Source: Leifsonia virtsii
GTDB lineage: Bacteria > Actinomycetota > Actinomycetes > Actinomycetales > Microbacteriaceae
Assembly (NCBI RefSeq): GCF_030433675.1
Contig: NZ_JAROCB010000003.1
Span: forward strand, 434,001-498,000
Direction: 5' to 3'
DNA length: 64,000 bases
The position numbers and the translations under genes are program-made. Positions 48,949 to 56,315 of the stretch are shown in pieces (positions within the stretch are counted from its first letter, which is position 1; every line of letters starts with the position of its first letter). Below the pieces are notes generated by a model. The model was not told the origin of the DNA. It made no database searches and worked only from the letters and a program-made list of their open reading frames with translations.

Positions 48949-50283
48949 TCAGACGGTCGCGCCCGCACGCATCCAGACCGTCCCGCGGGCGCGCAGTCCC
49001 AGGGTGAGGGCGCGGGCGCCGAGGTAGCCGAGCGCGAAGGCGGCGGTCAGGGCGGCGAGGCCGGCCGCGTCTTGGCCGCCCCACGTCGCTGCCGCCGCCG
49101 CGAGCGGCACGAAGACGGCGACGTTCACCAGTCCCGTCAGCGCGAGGTAGCGCGCGTCGCCGGCGCCGATGAGCACCCCGTCGAGCACGAAGACGTAACC
49201 GCCCAAGGGGGCGCCGAGGCCGACGATCGCCAGCGAGAGCGGCAGCAGCGCGGCCACGGAGGCGTCGCTCGTGAACAACCCCGCCGCGAACGGGCTCAGC
49301 GCGATGGTGACCACACCGAGCACGGCCCCCGCGCCGATGCCCCACTGGATGCAGCGCCTCAGCACCGCGCGGACCGTCCCGAGGTCGCCCGACCCGAGCC
49401 CTTTGCCGATGAGTGCCTGCGCGGCGATCGCCAGGGCGTCCAGGGCGAACGCGAGGGTCGCGAACACGGTCATCGTCACCTGGAAGGCGGCCAGCTCGTC
49501 CGGGCCGAGCTGCGTCGCCGCGAACACCGCGAGCAGCATGGCGGCGCGGAGGCTCGCGGTCCGCAGGAGCAGCCAGCCGCCGGCGCGGGCGGTGCGCCCG
49601 ATGCCGGCGTGGTGGGGAAGGAGCGGCGCGCCGACCCGGCGCGCGTGCCGGGCGACGATCACGACGTAGACGAGCACCATGCCCCACTGGGCCGCGACCG
49701 TCCCGAGGGCCGACCCGGCGATCCCGAGGCCGGCGACGTAGATGAAGAGGTAGTTGAGCACGATGTTCACGGCGAACCCGGCGACGGCCACGGCCAGCGG
49801 CGTGCGGGTGTCCTGCAGACCGCGCAGGAGGCCCGTCGCCGCGTAGACGAGCAGCATCGCCGGGAGCCCGAGCATCGACAGGCTCAGGTAGACCGAGGCC
49901 TGCTCGGTCACGCCGGCGGATGCGCCGAACAGGGAGACGAGGAAGGGCGAGGCCGCCCATCCCGCAATCGCCAGCACGACGCCGAGGGCCAGCGCGAGCC
50001 AGCAGCCGTCCACCCCGGCGGCGACGGCTCCGCGTTCGTCGCCGGCGCCGAGCCGCCGTGCGACGGCCGGAGTCGTGCTGTAGGCGAGGAAGACCATGAG
50101 CCCGACGATCGTCTGCAGCACCGCGCTCGCGATCCCGAGGCCGGCCAGCGGCTCGACGCCGAGATGGCCGACCATCGCTGAGTCGGCGAGCAGGAAGATC
50201 GGCTCGGCGACGAGCGCGCCGAGGGCGGGCACCGCCAAACGCAGGATCTCCCGATCGACGGGACGGCGCAGGATGGTGCTCAC
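48949..50283 (-). CDS. MATE family efflux protein (DinF type)
   Basis: A 444-residue twelve-helix antiporter of the MATE family. Family sequence: ILRLAVPALGALVAEPIFLLADSAMVGHLGVEPLAGLGIASAVLQ, then ARRLGAGDERGAVAAGVDGCWLALALG, and GLLRGLQDTRTPLAVAVAGFAVNIVLNYLFIYVAGLGIAGSALGTVAAQ. These match the DinF-like group that uses an ion gradient to expel drugs or stress compounds. The GTG at 50283 begins VSTILRRPVD, and TTG 50292 would add three residues. Its neighbours give no hint of substrate. Confidence 0.93.
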   Translation of the reverse strand: MSTILRRPVDREILRLAVPALGALVAEPIFLLADSAMVGHLGVEPLAGLGIASAVLQTIVGLMVFLAYSTTPAVARRLGAGDERGAVAAGVDGCWLALALGVVLAIAGWAASPFLVSLFGASAGVTEQASVYLSLSMLGLPAMLLVYAATGLLRGLQDTRTPLAVAVAGFAVNIVLNYLFIYVAGLGIAGSALGTVAAQWGMVLVYVVIVARHARRVGAPLLPHHAGIGRTARAGGWLLLRTASLRAAMLLAVFAATQLGPDELAAFQVTMTVFATLAFALDALAIAAQALIGKGLGSGDLGTVRAVLRRCIQWGIGAGAVLGVVTIALSPFAAGLFTSDASVAALLPLSLAIVGLGAPLGGYVFVLDGVLIGAGDARYLALTGLVNVAVFVPLAAAAATWGGQDAAGLAALTAAFALGYLGARALTLGLRARGTVWMRAGATV

Positions 50284-50353
50284 GACCCTCAACGCTACCC
50301 GGGCACGCGAGTGTCGCCGCCTCGATGTCGGAGGTCGTTCCTACAGTGGACGC

Positions 50354-50974
50354 ATGAGCCACCTCATGCCGGAACCTCTCGCCACCTGGAGCTGGCGGCT
50401 GGAGCGTGTGCGAAACGGTCGCACGGTGCTCACCCGGTCCCAGGCTGCGACGGCCCGCACCGACCTCGCCAACGACCGGGCGGCGCATCCCGAGTCGTAC
50501 GTCGGTTACGAGGAGGAGTACGCGACGGCGCTCGACGAGCTCGAGGTGCTGTCGCGGCAGGCCAACCGACACGACGACCTGCTCTCGGTCCTGGCCGCCG
50601 ACCGGCGCAAGGCCGAGCGCGAGTCGGGGGTGGCCACGGTGAGCGATGCGCGTTCCGGGGCGCGACCGCGGGTGTCGCTCGCGGCGGAGCACGACCGCGT
50701 ACCGGCCGGACTGCCCGCGCCGCTGGACCAGTGGGTGCACCGCCTCATCCGCTACCGCGCCGGGGTGAAGATCATCACGCCGATCGAGGCGGCGCGCGCC
50801 GAGATCCACCTGCGCAACGAGGCCGATCTGCAGCCGAAGGTCTACCGCTCGGGGGTGGCGGGCGCCTACTACGCCCGCGTCGTCCGCGAGCTGGGCGAGA
50901 TCGCTACCGCGGAGCGTCCGGGGCGCCGTGACATCGAAGCGCTCACCCGCGGGCTCAGCGACATCCCCGCCTGA
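50354..50974 (+). CDS. Hypothetical protein (206 aa, helical)
   Basis: Unrecognised soluble protein, 206 residues from ATG 50354. Trp/Arg-rich at the N-terminus (TWSWRLERVRNGRTVLTRSQ), mostly helical, with two similar sections: the first around ARTDLANDRAAHPESYVG, the second around ARAEIHLRNEADLQPKVY. Each couples a charged helix to a Tyr-containing turn. This suggests an internal duplication of about 95-100 residues. No signal or membrane segment. It precedes the J-domain-like gene by 88 bp on the same strand. Confidence 0.65.
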   Translation: MSHLMPEPLATWSWRLERVRNGRTVLTRSQAATARTDLANDRAAHPESYVGYEEEYATALDELEVLSRQANRHDDLLSVLAADRRKAERESGVATVSDARSGARPRVSLAAEHDRVPAGLPAPLDQWVHRLIRYRAGVKIITPIEAARAEIHLRNEADLQPKVYRSGVAGAYYARVVRELGEIATAERPGRRDIEALTRGLSDIPA

Positions 50975-51062
50975 GTCGGCAGCCGCCGGGAGGCGGCGGG
51001 CCACTACGATCGACCCAGGCGCCCGGAAGTACACGGCGTCTGGAATCGAACGGGGGCGTGCG

Positions 51063-51953
51063 GTGAGTCCGAACGAGGCGGCCGAACTGTTGGGGGTGTC
51101 GCCGACCGCGAGCGCCGACGAGGTGCAGCGTGCCTACGCCTCCCGGCTCGGCGAGACCGGAGGCGAGCAGCAGCGCATCGATGCGCTCACCGCGGCCCGG
51201 GATGCGCTGCTCGCGGCGTCGCCGTGGCGGCCGCCCGCGGGTCCGCAACCGTATCCGCCGCAGCACCCCGCTGCTGCCGCCGCGTACCCGCCGCAGCAGC
51301 CCGCGGCTGCCGCCGCGTACCCGCCGCAGCAGCCCGCGGCTGCCGCCGCGTACCCGCCGCAGCAGCCCTACCCTCCGATGCAGCAGCCCACCGCCTACGC
51401 ACCCGGCTACCCCGCCTACCAGCCCACCGCCCCGCAGCCGCAGCCTGGACCCGGCGGCTGGTACGCGCCACCGCCTCCCCCGAACCGCCGCAAGCCCATG
51501 TCGACCGGGGCCGTCGTCGGCATCACCCTTGGCAGCATCGCGGCCGGGCTGGTCGTCCTCTTGGTGGCCGTGTTCGCCATCGCGTCGATCGGCGCGAGCG
51601 CGGCGCGCGTCGCCGAGGCCGGGAGTTCGGCGCGACCCACTCCGTACCAGTCGCCCGATGACAACCCGTCCGACGGGCCCTCCGACCAGCCGCCCGCCGT
51701 CGAGGACTACGACGTCGACGGCGTCCACGTGCACTACGTCGACGGTTGGACGTTCGAGCTGACCGCAGCCCAGACCTGCGACGCGGCGACGGTGACCGCC
51801 GGGTTCGCCGACACCCCCGACGGCGACACCCTCGACGAGTGGAGCACGACGGTCGACCTCACGGCGGGCGTTCCGGTCACATTCACGATCCCGGACAGCG
51901 CATCCACCTACGGTTATGCGGGCATCGACTCCGTGCAGTGCGGTCAGGCCTGA
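51063..51953 (+). CDS. Membrane protein with J-domain-like N-terminus and Pro/Gln repeats
   Basis: A 296-residue protein from GTG 51063. Residues 1-50 (SPNEAAELLGVSPTASADEVQRAYASRLGE) resemble the first helices of a DnaJ domain, but the HPD motif is absent. Residues about 60-130 are YPPQQPAAAAA repeats and Pro/Tyr-rich sequence. A single membrane helix (residues about 150-180) is followed by an extracytoplasmic domain of about 110 residues with paired Cys (QTCDAA, SVQCGQA), probably a disulfide. The topology is cytosolic N, outside C. The function is unknown. The DNA repeats are described separately. Confidence 0.75.
   Translation: MSPNEAAELLGVSPTASADEVQRAYASRLGETGGEQQRIDALTAARDALLAASPWRPPAGPQPYPPQHPAAAAAYPPQQPAAAAAYPPQQPAAAAAYPPQQPYPPMQQPTAYAPGYPAYQPTAPQPQPGPGGWYAPPPPPNRRKPMSTGAVVGITLGSIAAGLVVLLVAVFAIASIGASAARVAEAGSSARPTPYQSPDDNPSDGPSDQPPAVEDYDVDGVHVHYVDGWTFELTAAQTCDAATVTAGFADTPDGDTLDEWSTTVDLTAGVPVTFTIPDSASTYGYAGIDSVQCGQA
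51252..51368 (+). repeat. 33-bp tandem coding repeats
   Basis: Three full 33-bp units (51252-51284, 51285-51317, 51318-51350) and a partial fourth encode YPPQQPAAAAA. Units two and three are identical, and unit one differs at a few bases. Exact identity suggests slippage-driven length variation among strains. Confidence 0.85.
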
Positions 51954-51996
51954 CTCACAAAACACAGTTTTCACAAATTACTGAAACGGGCGTAAC

Positions 51997-52968
51997 ATGC
52001 CGCCCATGAATGCAGTGATCGACGTCTCCGGTCTGGAGAAGCATTTCGGACGGGTCCGCGCCCTCGATGGGCTCGACCTCACCGTGACCCAAGGCGACGT
52101 GCACGGCTTCCTCGGACCGAACGGCGCCGGGAAGTCCACCACCATCCGCGTGCTGCTGGGCCTCGCCAAGTCCGACGGCGGCCGGGCGACCGTGTTCGGC
52201 AGCGACCCGTGGCGGGATGCGGTGGAGCTGCACCGACGACTCGCCTACGTGCCGGGGGACGTGAGCCTCTGGCCCAACCTCTCCGGCGGCGAGGCGATCG
52301 ACCTGCTGTCCCGCCTGCGCGGCGGCACCGCCGACCGGGCCGCGTACGCCGCCCGGCGCAAGCGCCTGATCGACGTCTTCCAGCTCGACCCGACCAAGAA
52401 GGGGCGCGCCTACTCCAAAGGCAACCGGCAGAAGGTGGCGCTGGTCGCTGCCTTCGCCACCCCGGCCGACCTCTACATCCTCGACGAGCCGACCAGTGGG
52501 CTCGATCCGCTGATGGAGACCGTCTTCGCGTCCGAGGTGCACCGGGTCGCGTCCGAGGGGGCGACCGTGCTGCTGTCCAGTCACATCCTCTCGGAGGTCG
52601 AGCAGCTGTGCGACCGTGTGAGCATCATCCGGGCGGGCAGGACGGTCGAGACGGGCACCCTGGAGGAGCTGCGCCATCTCACCCGCACCGAGGTCTCCTT
52701 CGCCGACGGCGACCACGACGCTGCGGCTCTCGCCGGCATCCCGGGCGCCCATGATCTGCGGGCGCAGGACGGCCGCGTGCGCTTCACGGCGGACAGCGAC
52801 TCTCTCCCGCCCATGCTCGCCGCCCTTGCGCAGCTCCGCGTGCGCGGGCTGACCGTCGCGCCTCCCTCGCTCGAGGAGCTCTTCCTCCGCCACTACGGCG
52901 ACGACCTGGCGAGCTCCGAAGCTGCGGCGGCCGGCGCGGCCCCTGCTAAGGCGGCGAAGGCGCGATGA
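51997..52968 (+). CDS. ABC exporter ATP-binding protein
   Basis: A 323-residue ATPase of the drug/antibiotic ABC-2 exporter type. Walker A is LGPNGAGKSTT, Walker B LYILDEPTSGLDP. The signature is unusual, YSKGNRQKVALV in place of LSGGQ. The H-loop is SSHILSEVEQL. A C-terminal extension (residues about 225-323) has an acidic/Ala tail. It can start at 51997 or at ATG 52006. It overlaps the permease start by 4 bp. With the permease and GbsR-like regulator it forms an operon. Confidence 0.92.
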   Translation: MPPMNAVIDVSGLEKHFGRVRALDGLDLTVTQGDVHGFLGPNGAGKSTTIRVLLGLAKSDGGRATVFGSDPWRDAVELHRRLAYVPGDVSLWPNLSGGEAIDLLSRLRGGTADRAAYAARRKRLIDVFQLDPTKKGRAYSKGNRQKVALVAAFATPADLYILDEPTSGLDPLMETVFASEVHRVASEGATVLLSSHILSEVEQLCDRVSIIRAGRTVETGTLEELRHLTRTEVSFADGDHDAAALAGIPGAHDLRAQDGRVRFTADSDSLPPMLAALAQLRVRGLTVAPPSLEELFLRHYGDDLASSEAAAAGAAPAKAAKAR

Positions 52969-54659
52969 GCACCGCGACGGCACGACTCGAACCCTCGCAC
53001 GCGCACGAGGCCTCCCGGGGCGCGGGGCCCGCTGCGACCTTCCGTGCGCTGCTGCGCCAGCGCCTGCGCCGCGACCGCTGGCAGCTGCTCATCTGGGTGC
53101 TGGTCATCGCGGTGCTCGCTCTCTTCTCGGCCAGGAGCATCGAGCAGACCTTCGGCAGCGTCGCGGCGCGCACGCAGCTGATCCGGCTCGCGATCGCCGA
53201 CCCCACTGTGCTCGTGCTCCGCGGCCTGCCCCAGGGCACCAGCCTGGCCTCGGTCACCTTCTTCGAGATCTTCGCGTTCATCGCGCTGCTGGCCGGTCTG
53301 ATGAACACGTTCCTCGCCGTGCGGCACTCCCGCGCGGAGGAGGAGTCGGGGCGGGCCGAGCTGGTCGCCTCCACCCAGGCCGGCCGGGTGCTGCCGACGA
53401 CGGCGACGGTCGTGCACGCGGTGCTGGCGGATGTGGCCGTCGCGGTGCTGACGGCGCTCGGCTTCGCTGCGGCCGGACTCCCGCTATACGGGTCGTTCGT
53501 CGCCGGCGCCGCGGTGGGCGGCGCCGGACTCGCCTTCTTCGCCGTGGGACTGCTGCTCGCGCAGCTGATGAGCACATCGCGCGGGGCCAATGGCTTCGCC
53601 TCCGCCGTGGTCGTGCTCGCCTTCGCGCTCCGGGGCATCGGCGACGCGACCGGGACCCCGTTCGGCGACGGCACGCACGTGCGCTCGGCGTGGCCCACGT
53701 GGCTCAGCCCGATCGGGTGGGGCGAGCAGTTCGCCCCGTACACAGCGAACGACTGGCGGCCGCTCCTCCTGATGCTCGGTTTCGCGGCCGCCCTGGTGGC
53801 CGGCGTCTACGGTCTTCAGGCCGTGCGCGACACCGGCGCGGGTGTGATCCCGGAGCGGGCGGGCCGGGTGTCCGCTTCGCCGCTGCTGAGCGGGGCGTTC
53901 GGGCTGGCGTGGCGGCTGCAGTGGCCGATCGTGGTCGGCTGGACTGTCGGCGGGGCACTCACAGGACTGCTCGCGGGTGCACTCGGCAGCCTGGTCGGCA
54001 GCTCGATCGCGAACGACCCGAGCCTCGCCGGCATCCGGCAGGAGATCGGCAAGATCGGGGCGGGCGGCTCCGGCCCGCTGACGCAGTTGTTCATCTCGGC
54101 GATCTTCTCGATCGTTGGCGTGCTCGCGGCCGCCTGCGCCGTCCAGGCCGTGATCCGGTTGCGCCAGGAGGAGGCGTCGGGCAGCGCGGAGACGCTCATG
54201 TCGACGCCGCTCGGTCGCATCCGCTGGCTGATGTCGTTCGTCGCCGTCGGCGTGCTCGCGATCGTGGCGGTGCTGCTGGCGGCGGCCCTGGCATCCGGCC
54301 TGTCGGCGGTCGCGTCGGGGCAGCCGGCGTCGACGGTCGGAGACTCGTTCGCGGCCGCAGCCGCGCAGCTCCCGGTCGCGCTCGTCTACCTCGGGGTACT
54401 GACGCTGGTGTTCGTCCTGCTGCCGTCGTGGACCATCCCGGTCTCCTGGTCCGTTCTCGGCCTCGGCGCGTTCATCGGCCTCTTCGGCGGCCTGATCGAC
54501 CTGCCGGACGGCGTCCGGCACCTGTCGCCGTTCGCGGATGCGCCGGTCGTGGTCGGCGACGTCGATTGGACCGGTGGATACTGGATGTTCGGCATCACCG
54601 TCGTCGCCCTCGCGGTCGCTGCGGCCCTGATCCGCCGGCGCGACTTCGCAATCGGATAG
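52965..54659 (+). CDS. ABC exporter permease (tetronasin/ExporterTet3-like)
   Basis: A 564-residue integral membrane protein with about twelve hydrophobic helices in two halves, the large single-chain permease of tetronasin-type exporters. A charged N-terminus (RALLRQRLRRDRWQLLIWVLVIAVLALF) leads to the first helix. The second half starts around LAWRLQWPIVVGWTVGG. The loop VRHSRAEEESGRAELVASTQAGR is conserved in this family, and RQEEASGSAETLMSTPLGRIRWL is the second-half counterpart. It would export an antibiotic or lipid. A GbsR-type regulator follows. Confidence 0.9.
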   Translation: MSTATARLEPSHAHEASRGAGPAATFRALLRQRLRRDRWQLLIWVLVIAVLALFSARSIEQTFGSVAARTQLIRLAIADPTVLVLRGLPQGTSLASVTFFEIFAFIALLAGLMNTFLAVRHSRAEEESGRAELVASTQAGRVLPTTATVVHAVLADVAVAVLTALGFAAAGLPLYGSFVAGAAVGGAGLAFFAVGLLLAQLMSTSRGANGFASAVVVLAFALRGIGDATGTPFGDGTHVRSAWPTWLSPIGWGEQFAPYTANDWRPLLLMLGFAAALVAGVYGLQAVRDTGAGVIPERAGRVSASPLLSGAFGLAWRLQWPIVVGWTVGGALTGLLAGALGSLVGSSIANDPSLAGIRQEIGKIGAGGSGPLTQLFISAIFSIVGVLAAACAVQAVIRLRQEEASGSAETLMSTPLGRIRWLMSFVAVGVLAIVAVLLAAALASGLSAVASGQPASTVGDSFAAAAAQLPVALVYLGVLTLVFVLLPSWTIPVSWSVLGLGAFIGLFGGLIDLPDGVRHLSPFADAPVVVGDVDWTGGYWMFGITVVALAVAAALIRRRDFAIG

Positions 54660-54678
54660 AGAGTAATCGGATAGAGAG
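54650..54678 (+). repeat. Tandem 14-bp duplication at permease stop/regulator leader
   Basis: AATCGGATAGAGAG occurs at 54650-54663 and again at 54665-54678 with one base between. The first copy contains the permease stop codon. The second supplies the GA-rich ribosome-site region for the next gene. It looks like a recent 15-bp duplication. Confidence 0.75.
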
Positions 54679-54687
54679 ACGGTGCCC

Positions 54688-55158
54688 ATGGCCACAGACG
54701 AGGCGGCGCTCGCCGAGGTGATGGAGCACTCCGCCGCGGTCCTGACGGCGGCCGGCTTCCCCAAGATGCCGGCCCGCGTCATGATGGCGCTCACGGTGAC
54801 CGAGTCGCCCGGGCTGACCGCCGCCGAGCTGGCCGAGCGGCTGGAGGTGAGCGCCGCGGCGATCTCCGGGGCGGTGCGCTACCTGCAGACGCTGGGGATC
54901 ATCCGTCGCCTCTCGCAGACCGGGAGCCGGCGCGACCGGTACGAGCTGCCCAGCGACTGGTACGCGCTCATGGTGCGCAACAGCCCGATCTACGGCACCC
55001 TGGCCGACCAGGCTGAGGCCGGCCTCGCCGCGGTCGGCGATCCGGAGTCTCCCGCGACCGAGCGGCTGCGCGACATGGCCGGCTTCTACCGCTTCCTGCA
55101 GCGCCGGCTCCCCACCCTCATCGCCGAGTGGGAGCAGGTCCGCACCGCCCGCTCCTAG
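54688..55158 (+). CDS. GbsR/MarR-type winged-helix regulator
   Basis: A 156-residue regulator (ATG 54688; GTG 54682 would add two residues). A winged helix spans about residues 25-95 (GLTAAELAERLEVSAAAISGAVRYLQTLGIIRRLSQTGSRRDRYEL), as in the GbsR/PadR-like MarR group. The C-terminal half is a helical dimerisation region. Being the last gene of the ABC exporter operon, it probably regulates that operon in response to the exported compound. No palindrome of note was found upstream of the ATPase gene. Confidence 0.88.
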   Translation: MATDEAALAEVMEHSAAVLTAAGFPKMPARVMMALTVTESPGLTAAELAERLEVSAAAISGAVRYLQTLGIIRRLSQTGSRRDRYELPSDWYALMVRNSPIYGTLADQAEAGLAAVGDPESPATERLRDMAGFYRFLQRRLPTLIAEWEQVRTARS

Positions 55159-55168
55159 CCCCGCCCCG

Positions 55169-55234
55169 CCGTCGAGTCCTCAAAGACTGCACGCGACACG
55201 CCGGCCCACCGTGCAGTCTTTGCGGACTCGACGG
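55169..55234. terminator. Long hairpin between convergent genes
   Basis: Inverted repeat with 25-bp arms (55169-55193 and 55210-55234; left arm begins CCGTCGAGTCCTCAAAG), one mismatch and a 16-base loop. It lies between the GbsR-like and serine hydrolase stop codons, which face each other. It is the third such element in the window. Confidence 0.75.
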
Positions 55235-55245
55235 TGGGGGGAGGG

Positions 55246-56154
55246 TCAGAAGACGTATTCGAGGAGGTCGAGGCCGACCGCGCGCATGCCCTCGATGACG
55301 GCGAGGCGCTCCGGGAGGCTGGTGTCGTCGAAGTAGGTCGACACGGCGTACGTCACGCCGGCGCGGGGGCCGCGCAGCACGCCGACCTCGCTGCGTACGC
55401 CGGCGTCGGTGCCGGTCTTGTTGACCAGCAGGATGCCGTGCTCCGGGTGCCGATGCGAGTGCGGGTCGAGCCCGAACGCGCTGGAGACGAGCGAGAAGTC
55501 GCTGTTCAGCGAGAGCCACGAGATCACCCGCTGGCTGGTCGCCGGGTTGACGATCTCACCTCGGGCGAGCGCCGAGAACAGCCAGGTCAGCTCATTGGCG
55601 CTGCCGACGGAGAGCTGGGGCGCGTCGTCCGGCCCGCGGTGGTCGCGCACGAGGTCGAGCAGAGCGGTGCGCGTCAGCCCGAGCGACTCGGTGCGGGCGC
55701 TGACCGCCTCCAGCCCGACGCGGCGGAGCAGCACGTTGGTGGCGAGATTGTCGCTGGACGCGCCGACGAGGGCGGCGAGGTCGGCGACCGGCAGGGACGG
55801 CACGTGGAGGTGCTGCCAGATGCCCGACTCTCCCGCCACGTCGCGAGGGTCGCGATCGAGGTGGGCCAGCGGGCTCAGCTCGCCCGACTGCAGGCGCGCG
55901 GCGACCTCGACGAGGAGCAGCACCTTCCCGATGCTCGCCGTCGGCATGACGATGTGGTCGTCGACGGAGAAGAGCACGGCGCCGGTCGAGAGGTCGGTCG
56001 CCCGGGCGGAGACCTGGACGCCCCCGACGGCCAGCCGGCCGAGCGCGTCGAACCCGCGGCTGAACGACTCGGCGGCTCCCGGGGCCCTGTGCCTGCCGCG
56101 TCGGGCGCTCGCCTGACGGGCTCGGCGTTCGGACTCTTGAGCCTGCATCGTCAC
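55246..56154 (-). CDS. Serine hydrolase of the class A beta-lactamase/PBP fold, cytosolic-looking
   Basis: A 302-residue protein with the penicillin-recognising enzyme motifs: SxxK at Ser74-Lys77 (PTASIGKVLL), SDN at 134-136 (ASSDNLATN) and KTG at 246-248 (LVNKTGTDAG). The omega-loop Glu-x-x-Leu-Asn motif of true class A beta-lactamases is not visible between SDN and KTG. No signal peptide or membrane helix is found at the N-terminus, which is instead basic. It may be a peptidase, esterase or a beta-lactamase-like protein exported by another path. GTG 56154 or ATG 56148. Confidence 0.8.
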   Translation of the reverse strand: MTMQAQESERRARQASARRGRHRAPGAAESFSRGFDALGRLAVGGVQVSARATDLSTGAVLFSVDDHIVMPTASIGKVLLLVEVAARLQSGELSPLAHLDRDPRDVAGESGIWQHLHVPSLPVADLAALVGASSDNLATNVLLRRVGLEAVSARTESLGLTRTALLDLVRDHRGPDDAPQLSVGSANELTWLFSALARGEIVNPATSQRVISWLSLNSDFSLVSSAFGLDPHSHRHPEHGILLVNKTGTDAGVRSEVGVLRGPRAGVTYAVSTYFDDTSLPERLAVIEGMRAVGLDLLEYVF

Positions 56155-56282
56155 GGTGTCGCTGGGTCTTTCTTCCGGTTCGGGCCTACGGTGCTGCGGC
56201 GCCCCTCCCCGGCCCCGCGGGTCGCCCCCACCGCGATTCCCGCGGCGACGACAGGGACGATGTTACCCCGTAGTCGGGGGAC

Positions 56283-56301
56283 ACGGACCGTCGCTGTCCG
56301 T
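56283..56301 (-). terminator. Weak hairpin after PepO-like gene
   Basis: ACGGAC (56283-56288) pairs with GTCCGT (56296-56301) over a 7-base loop, just past the PepO-like stop codon on the minus strand. The stem is short and the assignment tentative. Confidence 0.3.
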
Positions 56302-56315
56302 AAAACAGCGCGGGC

